Shown: positions 35,703 to 45,412, numbered from the stretch's first letter. The stretch is DNA of 64,000 nt from Miltoncostaea marina (GCF_018141525.1 NZ_CP064655.1:1302001-1366000); one strand, 5' to 3'. The notes: a model not told the origin generated them from the sequence alone. Made by a program: numbers and translations.

Positions 35703-36880
35703 GGATCCTGACCGTCGCCCCCTACCCGCCGAGCCGCGACGGCATCGGCGACTACGCCGCCGCGCTGACCGGGGCGATGTCCGCGGCGGGCCACGAGGTG
35801 CGGGTCGTGACCCCCCGCTTCGCGACGGCCGCCCCCGCCGAGGTGATCGGCGCGCTCGCCGGCCCGCGGGAGGGCGGCGACGTCGCGCTGCGCCGCGTCG
35901 CCGCCTTCGCGCCCGACGTGGTGCACGTGCAGTTCGCCGTGGCGGCCTTCGGCACCGGGGTGCCGGCCCTGCTGCGCTTCATCGCGGAGGTGCGGGCGGC
36001 CACGGGGGCGCCGGTCGTGGTGACCGCGCACGAGGTCACCCGCGACACGGCGATGCTGCGGCTGCCCGGGCGCCTGCTCTACCGCCGGCTGTGCGCCGGC
36101 GCCGCGCGCGTGCTGGTGCACACGGGCGCAGCGGCCCGGGCGCTCGTGGACGAGGTCGGCGTGGACGCCGCGCGCGTCGCGGTGGTGCCGCACCACCGGC
36201 GCCCGCCGCCGGAGCCCGCGGTCGCCCCCGGCGAGCTGCGGGCGCGCCACGGCCTGGGCGACGCTCGCGTGCTGCTGGCGTTCGGCTTCGTCCACGTCGA
36301 CAAGGGCCTCGACGACCTCGTCGCCGCCCTCGCCGCGCTGCGCGCCCGCCGGCCGGACGCGCTCACGGGGGTCCGTCTCGTGGTGGCCGGCACCGTCCGG
36401 CCGCGCAGCGGCGCCTTCCGCGCCTTCGAGGCCCGCGACCGCCTGCACCTGGCCCGGGTGCGCCGCGCGATCGCCCGGGAGGGGATGGGTGAGCTGGTGC
36501 GCTTCACCGGGTACGTCCCCGAGGGCGAGGTCGCGCCGTGGTTCGGCCTGGCCGAGGCGCTCGTGCTGCCGTACCGGCGCATCGAGCAGAGCGGGGTGGG
36601 GAGCCTCGCCGCCGCCCTCGGCGTGCCGGTCGTCGCCAGCCGCGCCGGCGGCCTGGCGGAGGACTTCGGCGACCCCCGCTGGACCCACGAGCCGGGCGAC
36701 CGGGAGGGCCTCGCGGCGGCGATCGAGCGCTTGCTCGCCCGCTCGCCGGCCGAGGCCGCGGGCCGCCCGCCGCGACGGGCGGCGGGGGCCGGCCTCGACG
36801 AGGTCGCCCGCTCGATCCTCGCGTCCTACCACGCCGTCACGTCCGCCCCGACCCGGGAGCCGCATGCCCAGCCCGCCTGA
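35699..36880 (+). CDS. Family 4 glycosyltransferase (GT-B)
   Basis: A 393-residue GT-B enzyme. The N-terminus VRILTVAPYPPSRDGIGDYAAAL contains the glycine loop; VVHVQFAVAAFG and VVTAHEV lie in the acceptor domain; FGFVHVDKGLDDLV and LPYRRIEQSGVGSLAAALGVPVV belong to the donor domain. The latter lacks the full EGFG loop of its neighbour, so it is a separate subgroup and not a duplicate. GTG start in the preceding stop. Confidence 0.92.
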   Translation: MRILTVAPYPPSRDGIGDYAAALTGAMSAAGHEVRVVTPRFATAAPAEVIGALAGPREGGDVALRRVAAFAPDVVHVQFAVAAFGTGVPALLRFIAEVRAATGAPVVVTAHEVTRDTAMLRLPGRLLYRRLCAGAARVLVHTGAAARALVDEVGVDAARVAVVPHHRRPPPEPAVAPGELRARHGLGDARVLLAFGFVHVDKGLDDLVAALAALRARRPDALTGVRLVVAGTVRPRSGAFRAFEARDRLHLARVRRAIAREGMGELVRFTGYVPEGEVAPWFGLAEALVLPYRRIEQSGVGSLAAALGVPVVASRAGGLAEDFGDPRWTHEPGDREGLAAAIERLLARSPAEAAGRPPRRAAGAGLDEVARSILASYHAVTSAPTREPHAQPA

Positions 36881-37943
36881 GATGTCCGTGGTCATCTGCT
36901 CGCTCAACGGCGCGCCCGGCGTCGAGCGCGCGCTCCGGTCGCTGGCCGCGCAGACCGCCGCCGGCCGCATCGAGACCGTGGTCGTCGACGACGGCTCGAC
37001 CGACGACACGGCCGGCGTGGCCGCGCGCATGGGCGCCCGCGTCGTGCGCCACGAGCGCAACCGCGGCCTGGCCGCGGCCCGCAACTCGGGCGTCGATGCC
37101 GCCGCCGCGCCGGTCATCGCGTTCATGGACGACGACTGCGAGGCCGACCCGCGCTGGGCGGAGCACATCCTCGCCGCCTACGCCGAGGGGGACGACGTCG
37201 CCGCCGTGGGCGGCCCGGTGCTGCCGGGCCCGGGCGACCACTTCGTGCTCGACTACCTGCGCCGCTACAACCCGCTCGAGCCGCTCGAGAACGAGCTGCG
37301 GCGCAGCCACCACCCGCTCTACCGGCTGAAGCTCTACGCCCAGCGCCAGTGGACCCGCCCGGTGCGGCCCGTGCGCCGCGACGTCTACAGCCTCGTGGGC
37401 GCGAGCATGTCGTTCCGCCGCGAGGTGCTCGACGCGGTCGGCCGCTTCGACGAGCGCTTCGCCTTCGGCGCCGAGGAGCTCGACTTCTTCCACCGCGTGG
37501 GCCGCGCGATGCCGGACCACCGCATCCTGCTCGAGGTGCGGGCCACGATGGTGCACCACTTCGCGCCCTCGCTGCGCGACAGCCTGCGGCGCAGCCGGGC
37601 CTACGGGCGGGGCGCCGCGCGCTTCCGCGCCAAGTGGCCGGGCGCCAGCCCCACGATCTTCCCGGGCCCGCTGGCCGAGGCCGCCCTGCTGGCCGCCGCG
37701 CCGCGCAGCCGCCTGGCGGCCCTCGGCGCGCTGGTGCTGCCGCACCTCGTCACGCCGACCGGGCTGCGCATCGCGCTGCGCGAGCGCCGCCTGGCCCCGT
37801 TGCTCTACGCGTACGTGGCGCTCCTGCAGGAGGCCTGCGGCAACGTCGGCTTCGTCGAGGGCATGGTGCGCTACCGGCGCTTCGGCACCGAGGCGGACGG
37901 CCCGGTCGACGCCCACGTCCCCGCCCCGCCCGTGGCCGCGTGA
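36864..37943 (+). CDS. Family 2 glycosyltransferase
   Basis: A 359-residue GT-A enzyme. It shows MSVVICSLNG, VVVDDGSTDDTAGV, NRGLAAARNSG, and the metal-binding FMDDDCEADPRW. The acceptor region includes VGASMSFRREVL and ERFAFGAEELDFFHR. A C-terminal hydrophobic stretch (LLAAAPRSRLAALGALVLPHL) may touch the membrane. The ATG lies 17 bases inside the preceding gene. Confidence 0.92.
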   Translation: MPSPPEMSVVICSLNGAPGVERALRSLAAQTAAGRIETVVVDDGSTDDTAGVAARMGARVVRHERNRGLAAARNSGVDAAAAPVIAFMDDDCEADPRWAEHILAAYAEGDDVAAVGGPVLPGPGDHFVLDYLRRYNPLEPLENELRRSHHPLYRLKLYAQRQWTRPVRPVRRDVYSLVGASMSFRREVLDAVGRFDERFAFGAEELDFFHRVGRAMPDHRILLEVRATMVHHFAPSLRDSLRRSRAYGRGAARFRAKWPGASPTIFPGPLAEAALLAAAPRSRLAALGALVLPHLVTPTGLRIALRERRLAPLLYAYVALLQEACGNVGFVEGMVRYRRFGTEADGPVDAHVPAPPVAA

Positions 37944-40276
37944 GGGCCCGCGCCGCCGCCATGGGCTCCGGCGCCGGCGTCCTCGACCGCCCGACCGCAT
38001 CGCGCGCCGGCGCGCCCGCGCCCGCGCGGCGCCCGGCCGCCCCCGCGCCGGCCGCGCGCCGCCCCTGGCGCGTCTGGCCGGGCGCGGCCGGCCTGGCGGC
38101 GATCGCCGCGCTCGTGCCGGCCGCCGGCCTCTGGCCCGCCCGCGCGGCGCTGCTGGCGCTGGTGCTTACCGTCCCCGGGCTGTTGCTGCTCGGGGCCCTC
38201 CGGGTGCCCGTGGCGGCGACGCTGCGCACGCCGGTCTACGTGGTCGGCGCCTCCCTGGCGGTGGTCACCGCGAGCGGCCTGGCGGTCGACCTGCTCGGCC
38301 CGCCGCTCGGCGTGGCGCAGCCCCTGCGCGCGGTGCCCCTGCTCGTGGGCCTGGAGGCCGTCGGCCTGGTGCTGCTCGCCGCGAGCGCGTGGGCCCGGCC
38401 GCGCCCCGGGCGTCCCGGCTGGCGGGCCGCGGCCGTCCCGGTCCGCCGCCTGTGGCCGCTCGCCCTGCCGCTCGCGGCCGCCGCCGGCGCCGCCCTGCTG
38501 ACCGGCGGCCACGGCCCCGGCCTGGCGATCGGCGTCGTGGCGGCGGAGCTCGTGGCCCTGGCCGCGGCCGTGGTGCTGGCGCCGCGCATGAGCGCCTCCC
38601 AGCTCGGCCTGGTGCTCTACGGCGTCGGCCTCGGCCTGGCGTGGGCGTACACGATGCGCGGCGGCTCGGTCTACGGCTTCGACATCACCGCCGAGTACCA
38701 GGTGATGCGCAGCACGGGCCTGGCCGGCCTCTGGGAGACGGCGCACACCGACGACGCGTACGGCGCGATGCTGAGCCTGACGGTGCTGCCGGCGAGCCTC
38801 CACGAGCTGACCGGCATCTCGGAGCTCGTCCTGCTGAAGGCGGTCTACCCGGCGCTGTTCGCGCTGTTCCCGGTGGCCGTCTTCCTGGTGGCGCGGCGGT
38901 TCCTGTCGCCCCGCTACGCCGTCGCGGCCGGCGCCTTCATCGTCGTGCAGAGCTACTTCTTCCAGCAGATCCCGGCCATCGCGCGCCAGGAGATCGCGCT
39001 GCTGGCCTTCGCGATCGCCGTCGCGGCGGCGGTCGACCGGCGCCTGCCGCGGGGGCCGCGCATGGCCCTGGCGGCCACGATGGGCCTGCTGCTGGTGGTC
39101 TCGCACTACACGACCACCTACCTGGCCATCGCGATCCTCGCGTGCGCGGTGGTCCTGCAGCTCGCGGTGTCGACGTTCCGGCCGGCGCCCCGCGTGAGCG
39201 GCGCCGTGGTGGCGGCGCTGCTCGTGACCGCCGCCGGGGCGGCGCTCTGGTACGGCCCCGTGACCGGCTCGTCGAGCAACCTGGCCGACTTCCAGGAGCG
39301 CGTGGCCGCGCGCGGCCTGCAGCCGCTGCCCAACCGCGAGCCGGGGCAGGGGATCCTGCAGTCGTACCTCCAGGGCAACACCACCTCGGCAGTCGGGGCG
39401 GCCGAGTACCAGGAGCTGGCGGCCGAGGACTACGCCAAGAACCGCCCCTTCGTCATCCCGCTGCCCGCCGCCGAGCAGCCGCGCTACGACCTGCGCGACT
39501 CCCGCCCGGCCGCCGGCCAGGCCGCCGCGCCGCGGGTCGCCGGGGCGCTCGACGGCGCGGAGCTCGTCATCCAGCAGGCGGCCAACGCGCTCGCGGCCCT
39601 CGGCGCCCTCGTGCTCGCCCTGCGCCGCCGCACGCCGCCCTTCCTGCGCACCGTGGCGCTGCTCGGGCTCGGCACGCTGGCCGTGCTGGCGGCGATCCGC
39701 CTGTCCGGCACCGCGGCCAACGCCTACAACCAGGAGCGCGCCTTCCTGCAGGCCCTGGTGCCGCTGGCCGTGGGGCTGGCATGGATCGCCCAGGCGGGCG
39801 CCGGGCGGCTGGGGCGGCTGCGGCCGCTGGCCGGCGCCGCCGTGGCGCTCGTGCTCGCGACGATCCTCGTCAACACCTCCGGGCTGGCCGGCGCGACGGT
39901 CGGCACGGGCGCCGGCGGCAACCTGGCCGCCGAGGGCGAGGACCACGAGCGCTTCCTCATCACCGAGCCGGAGCTGGCCGGCGCGGCCTGGTTCGGCGCC
40001 CAGGTGCCGGACGACGCGGTGGTCTACGCCGACCGCTACGGCCAGCTGCGCCTGTTCGCCGCGGTCGGCCAGCCGCCCCGGCTGATGCTCGACGTGACGC
40101 CGCGCACGCTCGACCAGCACGCCTGGGTCTACGCGTCGCGCACGAACGTGGTCGACGGGCGGGCGCGCTCGCAGAACAGCGGCCGCTCGGCGGTCTACGC
40201 CTTCCCGGCGCGCTTCCTGGGCGACCACTACGACCGGGTCTACGACAACGGCGAGAGCAGGGTGCACCGCAGATGA
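37940..40276 (+). CDS. Large polytopic membrane protein, GT-C/DUF2206-like
   Basis: A 778-residue protein with a Pro/Ala/Arg-rich N-terminal tail, then at least twelve hydrophobic segments, and a soluble C-terminal domain. The motif around YGFDITAEYQVMRSTG lies in the first outer loop, where GT-C transferases place catalytic acidic residues, and HYTTTYLAIAI resembles DUF2206 proteins. It may transfer sugars from lipid-linked donors on the outer face or polymerise glycan. The C-terminal part (DDAVVYADRYGQLRLF) would be extracellular. The GTG start overlaps the preceding stop. Confidence 0.8.
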   Translation: MRARAAAMGSGAGVLDRPTASRAGAPAPARRPAAPAPAARRPWRVWPGAAGLAAIAALVPAAGLWPARAALLALVLTVPGLLLLGALRVPVAATLRTPVYVVGASLAVVTASGLAVDLLGPPLGVAQPLRAVPLLVGLEAVGLVLLAASAWARPRPGRPGWRAAAVPVRRLWPLALPLAAAAGAALLTGGHGPGLAIGVVAAELVALAAAVVLAPRMSASQLGLVLYGVGLGLAWAYTMRGGSVYGFDITAEYQVMRSTGLAGLWETAHTDDAYGAMLSLTVLPASLHELTGISELVLLKAVYPALFALFPVAVFLVARRFLSPRYAVAAGAFIVVQSYFFQQIPAIARQEIALLAFAIAVAAAVDRRLPRGPRMALAATMGLLLVVSHYTTTYLAIAILACAVVLQLAVSTFRPAPRVSGAVVAALLVTAAGAALWYGPVTGSSSNLADFQERVAARGLQPLPNREPGQGILQSYLQGNTTSAVGAAEYQELAAEDYAKNRPFVIPLPAAEQPRYDLRDSRPAAGQAAAPRVAGALDGAELVIQQAANALAALGALVLALRRRTPPFLRTVALLGLGTLAVLAAIRLSGTAANAYNQERAFLQALVPLAVGLAWIAQAGAGRLGRLRPLAGAAVALVLATILVNTSGLAGATVGTGAGGNLAAEGEDHERFLITEPELAGAAWFGAQVPDDAVVYADRYGQLRLFAAVGQPPRLMLDVTPRTLDQHAWVYASRTNVVDGRARSQNSGRSAVYAFPARFLGDHYDRVYDNGESRVHRR

Positions 40277-41148
40277 TCTCCATCGTCGTCATCAGCAAGG
40301 ACGAGCCGGCCCTCGACGGGACGCTGGCCGAGGTGAGCGCCCACGCCGCCGCCCTGCCGGGCGGGGCGGAGGTCGTCGTGGTCGACGCCTCGGCCGGGCG
40401 CCTCGACCACGTGCGCCGGGCCCACCCCGGCGTGCGCTGGATCGACTGGTCGCCGCCGCCGGGCGTGGCGGTCTCGATCCCGCACCAGCGCAACGCCGGG
40501 GTGGCCGCCGCGCGCGGCGACGTGATCGTGTTCACCGACGCCGGCTGCCGGCCCGCCGAGGGCTGGCTGGAGCGGCTGGTCGCGCCCCTGCTGTCGGGCG
40601 AGGAGGCGGTCGCCGCGGGCGTGGCCACCTCGCCCGACGGCGACGGCCTCTACGACAGCCGCACCCTCGCCGCCGCCGAGGCGGCGGTGCACCTGCCGGA
40701 GTGCCCGACCATCAACATGGCGTTCCGCCGCGCGGCCTTCGACGACGTCGGCGGCTTCGACGAGCGGTTCCAGTACGGCTCGGACATCGACTTCTCGTGG
40801 CGGCTGGTCGAGGCCGGCCACCGCATCCGCAGCGTGCCCCGCGCCGTGGTCACCCACGACTGGGGATCGCCGACCCGCCAGCTGCGCCGCGGCTACCGCT
40901 ACGGCCGCGCCCGCGCCCGCCTCTACCGCAAGCACCGGCGCCGCCTGCCGCGCGCCCTGCGGGGCGACCCGATGGTGTTCGTCTACCCGCTGTTCCTGCT
41001 GGGGCTGCCGCTGACCCTGCGCTGGCGGGCCTATCCGCTGCTGCTGCTCGTGCCGGCCTGGCGCAACCGCGCCGACGGCCCGCTGCGGGTGGTGGCCGAC
41101 CACCTCGCCTTCGGGCTCGGCGTGCTGCGGGAGGCCTGGCGGCGATGA
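40273..41148 (+). CDS. Family 2 glycosyltransferase
   Basis: A 291-residue GT-A enzyme with ISIVVISKDEPALDGTL, EVVVVDASAGRLD, HQRNAGVAAARGDVIVFTDAGC and INMAFRRAAFDDVGGFDERF. The metal-binding DxD-type motif is TDAGC. After the catalytic domain are a basic helix (YRYGRARARLYRKHRRR) and hydrophobic segments near 230-255, suggesting membrane contact. ATG overlaps the end of the large membrane protein. Confidence 0.92.
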   Translation: MISIVVISKDEPALDGTLAEVSAHAAALPGGAEVVVVDASAGRLDHVRRAHPGVRWIDWSPPPGVAVSIPHQRNAGVAAARGDVIVFTDAGCRPAEGWLERLVAPLLSGEEAVAAGVATSPDGDGLYDSRTLAAAEAAVHLPECPTINMAFRRAAFDDVGGFDERFQYGSDIDFSWRLVEAGHRIRSVPRAVVTHDWGSPTRQLRRGYRYGRARARLYRKHRRRLPRALRGDPMVFVYPLFLLGLPLTLRWRAYPLLLLVPAWRNRADGPLRVVADHLAFGLGVLREAWRR

Positions 41149-42257
41149 GGATCCTCGCCCTCCCGCGCGACCCCAACCCGTACCAGGAGCAGCTCTACCG
41201 GGCGGGGCGGCGCCGCGGCGCCCGCGTGCGCTACCTCGGCGAGCTGACGCCCTCGCGCACGCTCAACCTGCTGCTGCTGCCGTTCGAGACGCTCGCCCTG
41301 GCGCTGGCGGGCTGGCGCACGGTGCACCTGCACTGGGTGTTCGGCTTCGCCCCCGCGGGCGCCGATCGCCTGCCGGCGATGCGGCGCGCGGGCGCGCTGC
41401 TGTTCCGCCTCTGGCTTCGGGCCGCGCGGCTGGCCGGCGCGCGCGTGGTGTGGACGGCGCACAACGTGCTGCCGCACGCGCGGGTCTTCCCGGACGACGC
41501 CGCCGAGCGCCGGCGCCTGGTGACGGCGTCCGACCTGGTCATCGCCCACTCGGCGGCCACCCTCGCCGCGCTGGAGCGCATGGGGGCGCGGCCGCGCGCC
41601 GCCGTCGTGCTGCCGCTCGGGCCGATCGCCGACGGCCCGCCCCCGGCGCGCGTGCCGGGCTCCGGCCCGGGGCCGCGGCGGCTGCTGTTCCTCGGCCAGG
41701 TGCTGGAGCACAAGGGCGTCGAGGACCTGCTCGCGGCGATGCGCGCGGCGGGGGAGGGCGCGGGCGCGGACCTGCGGCTGGTCGTGGCCGGCCGCTGCCC
41801 CGACCGGGCGCTGGCCGGGCGCCTGCGGGCGCTGGCGGCGCCGCTCGGCGGGCGCGTGCGGTTGCGGCTGGAGCAGGTCCCCGGCGACGAGCTGACGGCG
41901 CTGATGGGGGAGGCCGACGCCGTGGTGCTGCCGTTCCGCCGCATCACCACGAGCAGCAGCGCCCGCCTGGCGCTGGAGATGGGCCGCCCGCTGATCGTGC
42001 CGGCCCTGCTGGCCCTCGACGGCCTGCCCGACGCGGCCGTGATGCGCTACGACGGCTCGGTCGACGGCCTGGCCGGCGCGCTCGGCGAGGTCGCGACCAT
42101 GCCCGCCGCCCGGCTGGCCGCGATGTCGGCCGCGGCGCTCGCCGACCGGCCGCCCTCGTGGGACGCCGTCGCCGCCGCCACGCTTGCGGCGATGGGCAAG
42201 GCCGCGGACGCCGCCCGTCCGGCCGCCCGGCCCGCCGCCGCCCGGGGGCGGCCGTGA
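41145..42257 (+). CDS. Family 4-like glycosyltransferase
   Basis: A 370-residue GT-B enzyme. N-terminal motifs are RILALPRDPNPYQEQLYRAG, HLHWVFGF and VVWTAHNVLPHARVFPD; the donor domain has LLFLGQVLEHKGVEDLLAAM and VVLPFRRITTSSSARLALEMG. The HWVF/TAHN pattern recalls beta-mannosyl or GumK-like inverting enzymes, but the sugar cannot be assigned. A Pro/Ala tail closes the protein. It overlaps both neighbours by four bases. Confidence 0.9.
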   Translation: MRILALPRDPNPYQEQLYRAGRRRGARVRYLGELTPSRTLNLLLLPFETLALALAGWRTVHLHWVFGFAPAGADRLPAMRRAGALLFRLWLRAARLAGARVVWTAHNVLPHARVFPDDAAERRRLVTASDLVIAHSAATLAALERMGARPRAAVVLPLGPIADGPPPARVPGSGPGPRRLLFLGQVLEHKGVEDLLAAMRAAGEGAGADLRLVVAGRCPDRALAGRLRALAAPLGGRVRLRLEQVPGDELTALMGEADAVVLPFRRITTSSSARLALEMGRPLIVPALLALDGLPDAAVMRYDGSVDGLAGALGEVATMPAARLAAMSAAALADRPPSWDAVAAATLAAMGKAADAARPAARPAAARGRP

Positions 42258-43582
42258 CGGCGCGCGCCCTGCGGCTGGGCGGCGCGGCGCGGCGCATCGC
42301 CGACGACGCGGTGTACCGCGGCTCCACCACGCTGCTCCTCAACACGACGCTGCTCGCGCTGTTCGGCTTCGCCTTCTGGGCCGTCTCGGCGCGCCTCTAC
42401 CCGCCGTCCGACGTCGGCGCCTTCAACGGCGTGGTGGCGGGGGTGGGGCTGCTGGCCGCCGTCGGCGCGCTGGGGCTGCCCAACACGCTCATGCGCCACC
42501 TGGCGGTGGCCGAGGAGGCGCGCCGCCTGGCGACGGCCGCGGTCGTGGCCGCGACGACCGCCGGCGGCGGCCTGTGCCTGCTCGTGCTGCTCGTGCTGGG
42601 CCCGCATCTGCCGAGCTCGCTCGACCTGGCCCGCACGGACCACCGGCTGCTCGTCGCCGCCCTCGCGGTGATCGCGGCGGTCAGCGCGGTGATCGACGCC
42701 GGCCTGATCGCGGTGCGGGCCACCCAGGAGCTGCTCGTCAAGAACCTCGCCGGCAGCGTCCTGAAGCTGGTCGCCCTCGGCGCGCTGGCGGCGGCCGGGC
42801 TGTCGGGCATGCTCGCGCTGGCGCTCGCCTACGGCGCCGGCGCGGGGCTGGCGGCGGCCATCGGGGGGGTCGCCCTGGCGCGGCGCGTGCGCGGCGGCGC
42901 GTACCTGCGCGGCTCGCTGGGCGTGCTCCGGCGGCACCTGTCGTTCTCCGGCACGAGCTACGCCGGCGCGATCACGGGGATCCTGCCCGCGACCGTCGTG
43001 CCGCTGATGGTGCTCGGCGTCCGCGGGCCCGAGCAGACCGCGTACTTCGCCGCGGCCTTCATGCTCGCGACCTTCCTCAACTTCGTCCCCTCCACGACGG
43101 CCCAGGTGCTGATGGCCGAGGCCAGCCGTGGCGAGCAGCCGCTGCGCGACGTGACGATGAAGGCCCTGCGCCACGTGTACGCGTTGCTGCTGCCCGCGGT
43201 CGTGGTGCTGGCGATCGCCGCGCCGCTGGTGCTGCGGCTGTTCGGCGACGACTACGCGCGCGGGGCGACCGGCTGCCTGCAGCTGCTGGCGCTGGGCGCC
43301 CTCGCCACCGGCTGCACCTACCTGATCGACTCCATCCTGGCCGCGCGCGACCGGATGGGCGCCTACATCCTCATCAACGCCCTCAACGCGGCGCTGGTGC
43401 TGGCGCTGGTGGGCGTGATGCTGCCGCGGGGCCTCACCGCCGCCGCGGGCGGCTGGGCGCTCGCCCAGACCGTGTCCGTGCTGCTGGGCGTCGTGCTGCT
43501 GCGCACCACCGGCGTCTGGCGGCGCGCCGGTCAGCCGGGGCGCGCGCCGCGGCTGCGCGCCGCGCGCCCGAAGGCCGAGTAG
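42254..43582 (+). CDS. Wzx-like polysaccharide flippase
   Basis: A 442-residue protein with about twelve to fourteen hydrophobic helices, matching the MOP/Wzx family that moves lipid-linked oligosaccharide across the membrane. It opens with GSTTLLLNTTLLALFGFAFWAVSARLYPPSDVGAFN, the usual first helix and loop. GTG start in the preceding stop. It closes the plus-strand set and its 3' end overlaps the DUF1361 gene by 52 bases on the opposite strand. Confidence 0.92.
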   Translation: MTARALRLGGAARRIADDAVYRGSTTLLLNTTLLALFGFAFWAVSARLYPPSDVGAFNGVVAGVGLLAAVGALGLPNTLMRHLAVAEEARRLATAAVVAATTAGGGLCLLVLLVLGPHLPSSLDLARTDHRLLVAALAVIAAVSAVIDAGLIAVRATQELLVKNLAGSVLKLVALGALAAAGLSGMLALALAYGAGAGLAAAIGGVALARRVRGGAYLRGSLGVLRRHLSFSGTSYAGAITGILPATVVPLMVLGVRGPEQTAYFAAAFMLATFLNFVPSTTAQVLMAEASRGEQPLRDVTMKALRHVYALLLPAVVVLAIAAPLVLRLFGDDYARGATGCLQLLALGALATGCTYLIDSILAARDRMGAYILINALNAALVLALVGVMLPRGLTAAAGGWALAQTVSVLLGVVLLRTTGVWRRAGQPGRAPRLRAARPKAE

Positions 43583-44214
43583 GCGAGCGACAGGCCGGCG
43601 CCGAAGGCCGCGACGAAGGCGGCCGCGGCGGCCAGCCGAGCGCCGTCGCCGAGGTGGCCGGCGAGCTCCGCGAGGCGGCCGAGCGGGTCGTCCACGAGGT
43701 CCCAGCTGTTCCAGCGCAGCACCCGGCCGAGGTAGATGCCGGCGGCCGACAGCCACACCGACGCGACCACCGTCGCCCAGGCCACGCGGGCGCCCGCGGC
43801 GGCCGCCACCAGGCGGTGCACCACGTGCAGCGCCACGAGGAAGATCAGCAGCCCGGTGGCCGCGAAGGCGCAGAACAGCGGCACGTCCATCCGCAGGGCG
43901 GCCGCCGTGCGCCCGTCGAGGTGGATCAGGTCCGTCACCAGGTAGGGCGCGTTCGGCAGGAAGAGCAGCCACCCGGCCAGCAGCGGCGCCCGCGCCAGGC
44001 GGCCCGCCCGGCCGCCGGGGGCGCGCGCGGCGGCGAGGGCCAGCGCGAGCGGGATCCAGGCCAGGAGGAGGTTCCAGGCCAGCCACAGCAGGCCGTCCTC
44101 GCGCGCGATCGCCATGCGCGCGCCGAGCAGCCCCAGGCACGCGGCCGAGGCCGCCAGGGCCGCGACGACCGCGCGCCGGGTGAACCCGGCCGGGGTGCCC
44201 GCGGGGGCGCTCAG
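43531..44214 (-). CDS. DUF1361 membrane protein (probable CTG start)
   Basis: A 227-residue protein with about six hydrophobic segments. The DUF1361 signature is clear: LLWLAWNLLLAWIPLALALA, then LLFLPNAPYLVTDLIHLDGR, and IYLGRVLRWNSWDLVDDP. The frame enters from the upstream gene with no ATG, GTG or TTG before the first membrane helix; a CTG across the glycosidase stop (CTGA) is the likely start, and the first ATG would remove that helix. Function unknown; the genomic place suggests envelope polysaccharide. Confidence 0.83.
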   Translation of the reverse strand: MSAPAGTPAGFTRRAVVAALAASAACLGLLGARMAIAREDGLLWLAWNLLLAWIPLALALAAARAPGGRAGRLARAPLLAGWLLFLPNAPYLVTDLIHLDGRTAAALRMDVPLFCAFAATGLLIFLVALHVVHRLVAAAAGARVAWATVVASVWLSAAGIYLGRVLRWNSWDLVDDPLGRLAELAGHLGDGARLAAAAAFVAAFGAGLSLAYSAFGRAARSRGARPG

Positions 44215-45359
44215 CTGCGCCGGGCGGTCGGGCGGCCGGCCGCGGCGTGGCGGGCGGAGGCCCCGCCGAAGTGCGCGCGGTAGGCGGCGAAGGCGCGGCG
44301 CTGCTTGTGGATCTCCAGGCACGGCTCGAGCTGGTCGTTGTTGAAGTACGACTGATAGGCGACCGTGTTGTTGCGCACGAGCGCGGCGATGGCGGCCACG
44401 AAGCGCGGGTTGTCGCCGCCGCCCCGGCCGGACGGGTGGATGAGGCCCCACTCGGGCACCGAGAGCGGCTTGCCGCGGGCCCGGGCGAAGCGCACGATGT
44501 CCCGCACGCCCCCCGGCTGGGCGGCGATCGCCGACCAGCGGCGGGGCGAGCGCGCGGCCGGCAGCGCGCGGCCCGACTCGTCGTAGACGTCGACGCCGAT
44601 GATGTCGACCGCCCGGTCGCCCGGGTAGATCGCGCGCAGCGGGATGTCGCGGTACGCGGCGTTGAGGTTCCAGTCGAAGGTGAACCGGGCGCCCGGCACC
44701 GCGTTCATCACCCGCGTGAACCGGGCCCAGTAGGCGCGCCAGTGGGCGTGGTCACGGGCGGTGTGGCCGACGTGGTCGGCGTTCCAGTCGCCGTTGGCCT
44801 CGTAGCCGAGGCGGATCACCGAGCGTCCGAGCCCCGCGCGCACCAGGTTGCGCGACAGCTCGCGGATGCGGGCGTCGTAGGCGCCCCGCGCGCCCTTGCG
44901 GCGCCAGTCGGCCGGCATGCCCTCCGTCGGGATCATCGACTGGCCGATCACCAGCCGGCGCCGGCCCGGATCGGCCCGCACCCAGTCGGCCCAGCGGTTG
45001 TCGAGGTTGCCGGTGGTGATGAACCACGGGTTCGTCCAGGCGGCCCAGGTGCCGACGTTGTTGTAGACCGACGCGCAGCGGAAGTCGCGCCCGATGCGCC
45101 GGCCGATCATCCGCATCTCGCGAATGCTGTTGTGGCTGTAGATGCAGGCGGTCTTCGCGTCGCCGCGCGCCAGCGGCATGGGCGCCGGCCCGGGCGGGCC
45201 CTTCGCGGCGACCACGCCGATCACGCCGACCGAGGAGCCGCCGCCGGCCGCCCCGGCCGCGACCGCGCCCGCGCAGAGCAGCGCCAGGCAGCCGGCGGCG
45301 GCCGCCGTCCCCAGGCGGCGGATCGGCGACGTGTGCGTGGCGGTTCGCGTCGGCGGCAT
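44211..45359 (-). CDS. Secreted glycoside hydrolase, GH26-like
   Basis: A 382-residue exported enzyme. A basic start and hydrophobic core (about 15-38) form a signal sequence. The catalytic domain has RLGYEANGDW (E187, probable acid/base) and PLSVPEWGL (E303, probable nucleophile), the spacing of GH26 mannanase-like retaining enzymes. DWNLNAAYRD and DIIGVDVYDESG lie on the barrel strands between them. It may trim the glycan made by this locus or degrade an external mannan. It is coupled to DUF1361. Confidence 0.83.
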   Translation of the reverse strand: MPPTRTATHTSPIRRLGTAAAAGCLALLCAGAVAAGAAGGGSSVGVIGVVAAKGPPGPAPMPLARGDAKTACIYSHNSIREMRMIGRRIGRDFRCASVYNNVGTWAAWTNPWFITTGNLDNRWADWVRADPGRRRLVIGQSMIPTEGMPADWRRKGARGAYDARIRELSRNLVRAGLGRSVIRLGYEANGDWNADHVGHTARDHAHWRAYWARFTRVMNAVPGARFTFDWNLNAAYRDIPLRAIYPGDRAVDIIGVDVYDESGRALPAARSPRRWSAIAAQPGGVRDIVRFARARGKPLSVPEWGLIHPSGRGGGDNPRFVAAIAALVRNNTVAYQSYFNNDQLEPCLEIHKQRRAFAAYRAHFGGASARHAAAGRPTARRS

Positions 45360-45412
45360 GGCTGAGGGCTCCGTGTGCGGGCGCGGCGGGGCGCCGCGCG
45401 GGTACGCGGGTG

